Origin: Spirodela intermedia
Lineage: Eukaryota > Streptophyta > Magnoliopsida > Alismatales > Araceae
Length of the DNA stretch: 64,000 nucleotides
Direction: 5' to 3'
Assembly: GCA_902729315.2 (NCBI GenBank)
Contig: LR746264.1
Location: forward strand, 5,853,878 to 5,917,877
In this document: one piece after another, positions 55,620 to 64,000 of the stretch
Numbering within the stretch: position 1 is the stretch's first letter
How the letters are laid out: each line of letters begins with the position of its first letter
Notes under the pieces: model-generated
Databases searched by the model: none
Told to the model about the DNA's origin: nothing
Seen by the model: the letters and a program-made list of their open reading frames with translations, nothing else
Made by a program: the position numbers and the translations under genes

Positions 55620-57285
55620 AACTTGGTTTGTAAGAGATAATATAAAATTGAGGTGATTCTATTTTCATACCTGAATAAATTGCTCGATGTTATTTTTAAA
55701 TGACGCATTTTTTATATATTCCCGTTTCAAGAAATTTTCTTGATATATCTTATTTGGCTCTTATTTTCCACTTTTTCCTAGCTGGTGGCTTCCGGAGATT
55801 GGAGCCCAGGACAGAGACCTTTCTCAACCACACGCCAAGGAAATGGGGATGACTTGTGCAAGACTATTGGCTTACGTTGGGGGTCTGTTATACTCACAGG
55901 GTTAGTATTTTTCAAGTTTTGATTTCTTAACTATATAGCGTCTACATCTCTATTCCTCTTTATTCTCTACTATGCTACTGATGATGTATCGTAACGAATA
56001 TTTTGAAATGACAAAATGGGTATGCATTTCCATGTAATATCTGATTTTGTTGTTTAGCTCGTTGCAGAAAAACTATCTTCTTGCCAGCGCATCTTTCGTG
56101 GGCAAAGTTCATATTCTTGGTAAGGAAATTGGAGCAAACATACGAGGAGGTCTACAGAATTTCGTACATTTTTCTTAATGATGATTGCGTAATTGTTTCC
56201 ATGACCGATGACTTTTTGCTAATTATAGATTACTTTAGATCATGTCTACATTCTCTTGCTATTGAAAATAAATAATGGCTTTAAATTCTATGTTCCATGT
56301 GAGAATTAATGAGATGAATCCTATCTGATTGTTCCTCAATTGCTGTATCTCTAAAATGAGGAACAACCAGTAATATCTAGATCATCATGTTGCTAGATTT
56401 TTTTTCTTCCTAGCTTATTGTTGATGCCAAGATTACTGATGTGACATCCGAGTTCGTTGTACTTTGAGCTCTCATTATAATAAATGGTGCTTTTTCTTTT
56501 GTCCTTCTCAAAGGGAGACTTACCCGCTCCTCTCTCTCTCTCTCTCTCCAGCGCACAGACAGTTGTATGATGTTTATTGAGGATCAGTTGGTCAACTGTC
56601 CCTTGATGAGTAAATTGTATTTGGTTAATATTCCTGTATTTATACAGTTTGACTCGCTGCCCTTATTATCTACACAGTATTTGAAAGCTCATTACGCTCG
56701 GTCACCCCCTTCCTCTGCGATCGATCCTTCACAGCTCTTGCTTCTCTTGTTCCTTTTGTTGACTCCATCCGTGTTCTAGTTTATTTCCCATACATTCATC
56801 AAGCCATCTGGTCGGCTTGGTCGGCTTTGCTGCGTATATCTCTCCTTCTTTGCTGCATATTCTGTGGGTGACATTGTTTCTTCATTCCCTGCAGAGGAGC
56901 TTCAGTCAGCGTCCTCGGAGTCACTGAGATCACGGTGATGACCTCTCCATGATACTTCCTGCAACCAAGGCTTCTGAAGGTAAGCCGCAAGGGTTACTTT
57001 GCATGAAGATCCGATCATCTCCAAACGCAGGAATTCAGGAGGCGTTGACTTTCCATCTTTAACCCAGGGACGATGACCCCAAGTTGACCAATGGGTCACT
57101 AAGCGAGGACATTGCCCTTAGGGAAGTTTAATTGGGGTTTCCATCTCAGGAGGAGCTTTGCCAGCTGCCCACGAGAGATTGACTTGGTGGGAATTGCGGG
57201 CTTCTTACTGCTGGGTCTTTGGCTGGAGGACGGTCTCCCACGAACTGATGGGACCCGTTGACCTTCACTCGTTCATGCGTTGACT

Positions 57286-57289
<4 letters not shown>

Positions 57290-57372
<83 letters not shown>
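57290..57372. repeat. (GA)41 microsatellite
   Basis: Uninterrupted GA tract of about 83 bp, the longest single-motif dinucleotide run in the window outside the LTP-like intron. Confidence 0.97.
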
Positions 57373-57375
<3 letters not shown>

Positions 57376-58262
57376 ATCTGAGGTTTTTCTATAGAAAATG
57401 GGGTTTTGATGGAGCAGCTTGCATCAGCGTTTGCGTTTTTAGATGATATTCCGGGGACATGAACCCCGATGGGCAGTTCTTACCACACATCTGGAGGCGT
57501 TTTCTTACTGGATGAGCCAGCGATTTATAGCATTTGTTGAAAAAAATAAAATTGAGAGAGAATAACAGTCTTCATTTTAATCAGATTACTCAGCGACCCA
57601 AAAAAAATCCACGGAAACTCGTCAAAAGGAATTTTTTTTCCAGTAATATGTCGTTCGATAATGGAAAATGCAAATAAATAAAAATTTGGTAGTTTTTCTG
57701 AATATCAATAGATGGAGTAGGCCATCAGGGATCCGGATCTTGGAGAGCCGTGATGCTTACATCTAGCTGTCTGATCTCCTCCAGACCATCTAATCGACTC
57801 CTCCGTCGCTATTTCCTTTTCTGTTCATCTTTTTCTTGGGCTTCTGGGAATATTTGAAGAACATTTAAATTTTTTGAGCCGTTCAAAAAACCTTATTTTT
57901 TAATTGTCCTGAAAACTAGTCGGAACTCCCCATATTTCTGGGAAATGATTTTCAAACCCCGACATTTGATTTTTCTGACATACATTTCAAACTTTATTTT
58001 GCATTTTACCGTAGATGGTACTCCTTTTTCAGCTCTCTCTTTCTCTCTCTCCCTCCCCGCTGGGTTCTGGATTTGGAGGGGCCAGCGAGGGCATTACCGT
58101 TGAAATCCCTGGGCGGAGCAGTGGAGAGAAAGCCAGCAGAGGAAGGCATTTGGCATGTAATCTCTCATTTGCAGAGCGGAACGGTTTGTGAAGAACAGAG
58201 TGGTTTGCTCTATTGCAGAACCAAGTTCTCACCCCCTCTGCCGGACGTCTCTGACGAGAGCG

Positions 58263-58265
<3 letters not shown>

Positions 58266-58293
<28 letters not shown>
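58266..58293. repeat. (GA)14 microsatellite upstream of the exonuclease gene
   Basis: GA tract ending 66 bp before the proposed ATG at 58359; a CT-rich run also follows the first exon at about 58404-58431. Confidence 0.9.
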
Positions 58294-58296
<3 letters not shown>

Positions 58297-58358
58297 CGAT
58301 AGGAAATTCTCTGTGCGTCGAATTGTGTCTCCTGCGTCTTCTTTCCGTCGAGCATCCC

Positions 58359-61300
58359 ATGAGTTCCGAGGTAGAACAGTGCGGGTCCATAACGGCAACG
58401 AGGTTTCTCTCTCCCTCCCTCTCTCTCTCTCCCCCACATACACAAACACACATTGTCTCTGATTTATTTGTTAAGTGTAGCCGATGAGGTTCCTCTCTCC
58501 TTTGTTCTGTGTATCCTGTTGCCGTTGTTCTGTGACTGTCGGACAACAAAGGGTAGTTCCTCTCAGGCGCTTGCTGCGTGCTGTCTGGAGTAGGCAGAGA
58601 GCTCGCCTTCATTCCACGAATATCTCCCATCCATCTAGTGGTGTAATTCGAGTGCTGTTAATGGAATAGTGGTTCCTGACCGTCAAATCGTTTGTGACGA
58701 AATGAGCAGTAAAATCGTTTTGCAGTGAATCTTGGGTGATTCAACTGTAATAACTATGATAGATGGAATGTGGGAGGGGGCGTTAAAAGGAACCTTGGAA
58801 CGACACAAGATTTGTCGGGCCATGCATCTTATTCAATTGACCGAATTAAATTGTTGACAGAACGCTTATCGGATGATTTTTTTTTTTTTTTTCACACGAG
58901 TGATGTTTTTGGATGGTGAATTTCTGAATGTTGCAGTTAACCCCTGTTCATGTCTTTGTAATGACTTTGGCGACTTCAATGTTACTGATTTGTGAAGATT
59001 ATTGGAAGAAAATGGCGTATGGCCAGCTTACTCTCTAGGATTAGCAGAGTGATGTGGTTGATGCTTTTGTAGATAGATTTAAGAAAACTTTGGACATTCA
59101 CAGACACTCAATGGAGCTGCGTTGATACTACTAATAACCAATTAAATATGATAGGATGAGCTTTTCTACTTTTCCAGCCCCGATTAGAACATTGAATCTT
59201 CCATTTCTTTTAAAATTCGCTTCAAGTTGGAAAAATATTTGAAGATGTTTTTGACCGGTGTTAAAGGATAGGATAACATTTAGAGATATTTTCTGAAAAT
59301 TTGAGTGCACAAAATTTTCTCTTCTTATGGAAAATTATCTTTGTTTGCCATTGTAGATCATCTATGTATTAGAGCACCCTTCTCATCACACTCTCTTTCG
59401 TTTCCTCCTCCTTTTTCTGTTTTATATTTCCCGTTTTGCTTTCAAGATTTTAGTATACTTTCGACGTTTCCATCCCAAAGATTTCCTTATTTTTACAGGC
59501 ATAAATGCTCAGCATGCTACAAGCAATACAAGAAGAAAGAGCACCTAATTGAGCATATGAGGGTCTCATACCACTCAGTTCATTAGCCAAAGTGTGAAGT
59601 CTGCAGAAAGCATTGCAAAACATTGGAATCTGTGAGAGAACATCTCACAGGTAAGTAAGTAATCGGCTGAAAATCGAAACTCAAACGCATATGTTCTCCT
59701 GAAGAAATTCAGCAGCGCATAGATCTTGTTGGAAACTAATATGATCCAGGCGATGGGGAATCATTTGCATACCGTCCATATCCAATTCAGAATAAAACCC
59801 AATACTGGAGGCTGAATCATAATGCTTTATTAACTTTCTGGCTCAAAATAAGATTTGGCACATACTAACCTTATCCGATTCAAATTGGCTTAACGCGAGT
59901 CAAATGGACTTTTGGGTTCATTCATCATTGTCCTTGGTTCCCACATCTGGAGCACTAGTGTTGCAAGCCAGGTAAAGACTACTATGTTTATGGGGTCTTT
60001 CCACGGTGTGGCGCATCTTGGTTCTTTCCCAGATCATTAGAATCAGCGTAACACGATTTTCTAGGTGAGAACTGGGCCCAACATCCAGACGTTAACCGTT
60101 TCAGGGGATGTTGTTTAGGACCTCTAAGGACTGAATTGAAAAGTTCCACATATGACAACTAAAACCGGAAAATGCTGGAGAAGGGTTTCATTCAGCTTCT
60201 ATATAACTACCGAGGTGAACATTTGAACCTTATTCTGATGCAATCAAGTTTTCAATTAACCAACTTTCCCGGAGAAGCTCAGTTTTCTGTGCTTGCTCAT
60301 GGCACGTTTATTCTGTTCATTCCCGGAGAATAAACTGATGTACATTCATTCTGATGTCGTTTTATGAATAAACTTGAACTTCTATGTGAACTAGTTAGTC
60401 TGAAAAGCTGACTATAGGTCCACTTTCCAAGAGAAGCTGTCCAAATGTCTTTACTGTTCGTGGCTGCATCATCTGCTTAAAGATATTTGACGCCCCTGAC
60501 GAGCTTCTGGCTCACAAAGAAGTCTGTTGCTTATCCCCTGCTTCCTTTGTAAGTCGAATGACAGCAATAGCAAGTATCCTGGTCTACGAAACATAAACGG
60601 TTGATTTAAACAATTTTATTCTGTATTAAAAGGCATTATGCTCACTGAACTTGAAGTATATTGATTCTAGGATGCGAGAGATCCTCTATTTGAAAACTCT
60701 ATGGATAGTAGAATGCAAGACTCGTGCTCCAGTCCTGACGCAACCAGGAAACAAGTTTCACGTGTAGTTGCCATGGATTGTGAACTGGTTGGTGGAGGAA
60801 GTGATGGGTCACTTGATCTTTGTGCTAGAGTGTGCCTCGTTGATGAATCTGAGAACCTAATTTTCCATTCATATGTTAAATCTCAGATCCCAGTCACCAA
60901 TTATAGGTAATTTTCTGGTTTTCATATTTTATAGCATAGATTTGCGGATTTTCTTACTGAGATTACATGATGAATACTTTCAGGTATGAAATAACTGGTA
61001 TAACGGAAGAAAATTTAGTAGATGCATTGCCACTGAATGATGTCAAGCATACAATTGAGCAGATACTCTACAATGGGGAATCCATTGGCATTGCCCGTGT
61101 AGAAGGTGGCAGAGCTCTGATTCTTGTTGGCCATGGCTTGGATCACGATCTGTATTGTCTGAATATGCATTACCCTCCTCATTTGCTAAGGTAAAATTTA
61201 GGATTTCCACAACTCTGTTATCCTGATCCTGTAACGAAGGCCTCTTATTGGTCTCTGATTGATATACATTTGCATCTGTGTTTTTCTCTCATATCTTGTT

Positions 61301-61997
61301 GTTGTTGTTGTTTTTTTTTTTTTTTTTTTTTTCATTTGCAGGGACACCGCCAAGTATCCACCTTTTATGAAAACAAATTTAGTCAGCCACTCGCTGAAGT
61401 ACCTCACACAAAACTACTTGGGGCAAGTCACTCTCCTACTTATTCTCGTCCATATATTCAAACATTGCTCACAGAGTAGCCTCACATTCTGTGAGAAAAT
61501 AGTCTCGTGTATTGTAAATATTTGGGCCTCTTATCGCCAAATACTCTTCAATTTCGCTATTCGATTTATTTAACGCCAAGCAATGTGCAACAGAGTGTAC
61601 AAGGAAAGGCTCAATACTAGTCCCTCCTGGAAGTTAAAGATATATGCTTGGTTTTCCAATTATGGCATGCCAACTTATCATATATTTCCGAAACTTTGGT
61701 TAAATTATCTAATTATATATTTGAGGGATTGGGTTTTGCAGATATAAGATCCAAACTGCTGCACACTACCCACTAGAGGATTATTTGGCTGCGATGAGGC
61801 TTTACAAAAGGATGCAGGCCCAGTTGCATCGGAGAGAAGAGGTCCCTATGTTATTCTGTGACTATGACTCTGGCGAGCCTTCAAATGTCAATGCTTTTGA
61901 TCTCACCAGATCTAACGTACTGGAGAAAATGTCCTCAGAAGAACTGCTTGAGATGTCAAGATCCGAGTACAGATGCTGGTGTCTGGATAGGATTTAG
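58359..61997 (+). CDS. REXO4-like RNA exonuclease with C2H2 zinc finger; in-frame TAG in exon 2
   Basis: DEDDh 3'-5' exonuclease related to REXO4/ISG20 and to Arabidopsis At3g15080, acting on RNA. Seven exons: 58359-58402, 59499-59650, 60418-60548, 60671-60906, 60984-61190, 61342-61422 and 61742-61997. All junction phases agree over 369 codons. Exon 2 starts a C2H2-type finger (HKCSACYKQYKKKEHLIEHM) and exon 3 a second Cys/His pair (CIICLKIF). The exonuclease domain has ExoI AMDCEL (D145, E147), ExoII GHGLDHDL (D241) and ExoIII HYPLED (H292, D297), all intact. Codon 44 (59584-59586) is TAG where relatives have a sense codon before the next Cys pair. Intron 6 starts with GC (GG|GCAAGT). An alternative product could start at the in-frame ATG at 60701, giving the exonuclease domain without fingers. 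Exon 1 is short and is inferred from phase and context. Confidence 0.8.
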
Positions 61998-63137
61998 ACA
62001 TTTGGATGTCAAGATCCCGTTCTTCTATGACTGAATTCACTCACTAACTATGATTGTTCATAGTAGGAACAAATGATCATACAGAGCTGAGGTTGTCAAC
62101 ATTGAGGGCCCATTGAATTTCAGAATCAGGTGAGTAACAGAAAAATGTACAACATTAATGATGAACATGCTTTTTTGTTTTACATGGTTTTTTTTTTGTG
62201 GTACAATGTTGCATGGGTTTATGTGATAGCCTATGGTACTTACTCACCAATGATTCACGCATTTATCTTCAATAATTGTCACAATTCAAGCGGGCATAGA
62301 CTAGTTGAATTATCGATAATATTAATATCAGCTCCTTGATTGGAAATCCGATGAATAATTGAATAAATAAGTTTCCATTATTTTGAATAGAAATAACTAT
62401 TATCACACAAATTTTCTGCATTTTCTAAGATACGTGAGCTTTTTTATGCTTATTTTCGACATAACAAGGTCCTTAATTACTCGAAGGTGCCATATTCTTT
62501 TCTCCTGCAAATCTGCGCTATTAGATCTAACTTTGGAATTTATTAAAGATATCCAAATTTATTTGAAAATATGTTCTAAGACCTTAAAAGTGTTGCGATT
62601 TAGCACTCATTGCCATAGATACGTAAACATCTGCGACATTTGCCTAAAACTGTGCTACAATACAATATCTGGTAAGCTGAAGAGAAGCGACGGTTGATTG
62701 AGATTAAAAACACTATAACCAATTCCAAATCCAATAATTCAAATTTTGGGGTACATTTTACATAAATCGTATGTTTTTCTTTTTTTATTACTATTAAGTG
62801 ATATTTTATGCTGATAATTTGGGGGAACTTATTATATTTCTATAGTTGTAATTAATAAAGATGAATTTGTGTAAATGGCAGATAAAATGTGGGACTTGAG
62901 AAGCGTATTATACGTTATAAGTCGTGGGCGGAGGAGTCGCACAAGAAACGAAGTTATTCCTGAGGAACATCTGAACCAGCGCTGACTTTATTCGTAGGTG
63001 ACCCTGAACAGAACACAGGGTCTCTGCTTAGCGCGGCGGATCACGCGAAAGGTACTGCCGGGGAAGTCTCTCTCCGTCCCCATCTACTCTTGTCTCTCCA
63101 TCCGCGACTCGTGAGTAGAGAGGGAGGGGGTCTTGCT
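61998..63137. other. Region between the exonuclease gene and MED33
   Basis: Exonuclease 3' untranslated region, then strongly AT-rich sequence to about 62.9 kb, then a GC-richer leader-like stretch before the MED33 ATG. Short frames match nothing known. Confidence 0.6.
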
Positions 63138-64000
63138 ATGATGATGGCCGCTGCAGTGGCGTCTCCCCCGAAGCTGCCGTCTCATGGGGGGGTGGCGTTG
63201 CTGGGGGGATTGGGATTGTCGGCGTCGGTGCCGGCGTTGTGGGACGAAGTCGTAGAGCTCACAAAGGGAGCGGCGGAGAAGGGAATGGACGCCGTTGCCT
63301 GGGGCTCCCAACTGGCTTCCGCCTTGCACGCCGCCGGGGTGTCACTCCCTTCCCCGGGCCTCGCCCACGCCCTCGTCTCGTACGTCTGCTGGTCTGGTCA
63401 CCATGTCCCAGCCTCATGGAAATACGTCGATTGGGCTCTCGCCTCCGGGCTCGCTCCTCCTGTTCTCGTTCTTGCCCACCTTTCTATCAGGTCTGCAAAT
63501 TGTACACTCTGTCGTACGCATGAATATCGCCACGGTGCTTCCTGTTTGCATTTTGAATAGACAAAGTGTCACTGTTCTGTCATATAACTATTTTATTGTC
63601 TTCAAGACTGCTCTTAATCGTTTCAACTTTTTATCTTAAAACAAGCGGATTAAATTCCAAATGGTCTAGGAAGTTGTTTAACCTTGGTTGAAGACGCTAT
63701 TTCCGAGGGTTTCGCGCTCTCTATTTCCTTTCTTTTCCGTTAATGTTAAACATACTCCATTAAACTGTTTTTTGAATGATATATATGTTACCGGTATGGT
63801 TACTGGGTTTCGTTTTTCACGTTAACACTTTTGAATCCTTGCTTTGTTTAGCGTGTACTAAACCTTATTATTCCATCTCCTTTATTCTTCAGGGTTCTGC
63901 CGTATCGACGTTCAAGGCCGTCGGCATATAGACTTTACATGGAACTCCTCAAGAGACACGTGTTTACATTCGCTCCAGAAGTGAATAAAGCTGGCTGGAA
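63138..64000 (+). CDS. MED33: Mediator complex subunit 33 (MED33A/B, REF4/RFR1 family), 5' part only
   Basis: Plant Mediator tail subunit that represses phenylpropanoid genes in Arabidopsis (REF4 and RFR1). Two exons are visible: 63138-63490 and 63893 onwards, running off the window. The join AG|G keeps the frame. Residues after a variable Ala-rich N-terminus show LWDEVVELTKGAAEKGMD, WGSQLASALHAAGVSLPSP, LAHALVSYVCW, APPVLVLAHLSIRVLPYRR and AYRLYMELLKRH, the conserved MED33 start. Full-length family members are about 1300 aa, so some 150 residues are seen here. The ATG at 63138 is preferred; an in-frame ATG at 63090 would add 16 residues. Confidence 0.9.

Larger units (their letters stand above)
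55620..58358. other. Region between the P-type PPR gene and the exonuclease gene
   Basis: No full gene is recognised. A short stretch at 56895-56938 has exon-like borders (CTGCAG before it, stop TGA at the end) and fits in phase to a donor inside the PPR gene. A (GA)41 tract lies at 57290-57372. From about 58.02 kb the sequence becomes CT/GA-rich and is probably the promoter and leader of the exonuclease gene. Confidence 0.5.

Overview
This is a 64-kb piece of a flowering-plant nuclear genome. Its genes are interrupted by GT-AG introns, many of them long, and encode plant-only families: OSCA channel, ISA2, PPR proteins, BTB/MATH BPM, MED33. Degenerate LTR retrotransposons and abundant CT/GA microsatellites fill the space between exons. 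Several genes have GC-rich 5' ends that fade towards 3' (LTP-like, DYW-PPR, BPM). With the long introns, this leans towards a non-grass monocot, but the species cannot be fixed from sequence alone.

Layout. (1) 915-16616, minus: an intact OSCA1-type calcium-permeable osmosensing channel gene in 11 coding exons. Its 7.9-kb intron 2 holds a dead, antisense copia/gypsy composite; a leader intron appears to run up to a TATA box near 19.83 kb. (2) 21212-23875, plus: intron-free ISA2, the non-catalytic isoamylase subunit of starch debranching. (3) 27113-31514, plus: a membrane-anchored receptor-like kinase in six exons. (4) 32709-34748, minus: a DYW-type PPR RNA-editing factor, convergent with the kinase and divergent from the next gene. 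(5) 35526-36505, plus: a secreted eight-cysteine lipid-transfer-like protein whose only intron is almost pure CT repeat. (6) 37560-43212, plus: a MATH-BTB (BPM) CUL3 adaptor in four exons. (7) 43961-46916, plus: LSM2, whose first coding exon is just the ATG. (8) 48736-51105, minus: exocyst subunit SEC15A. (9) 53355-55619, plus: a P-type PPR protein close to Arabidopsis At1g13040. (10) 58359-61997, plus: a zinc-finger plus DEDDh RNA exonuclease (REXO4-like) in seven exons, with one in-frame TAG and one GC-AG intron. (11) 63138 to the end, plus: the 5' end of the Mediator subunit MED33 gene.

The genes are independent housekeeping, signalling and organelle-RNA functions, not one pathway. From memory, ISA2 and LSM2 are near neighbours in Arabidopsis (At1g03310, At1g03330), so part of the order may be ancient. 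Exon models were checked by reading phase across every junction. OSCA1 (756 aa), the kinase (444), LTP-like (133), BPM (414), LSM2 (93) and exonuclease (368 codons plus stop) all close in frame; the internal TAG of the exonuclease is the only break in the host genes.

I found no previously undescribed multi-gene system. The most notable signals are the CT-repeat intron, the lone stop in the exonuclease gene, the ATG-only exon, the GC-AG intron, a cluster of seven W-box cores upstream of BPM, and CT/GA tracts repeatedly placed next to gene starts.
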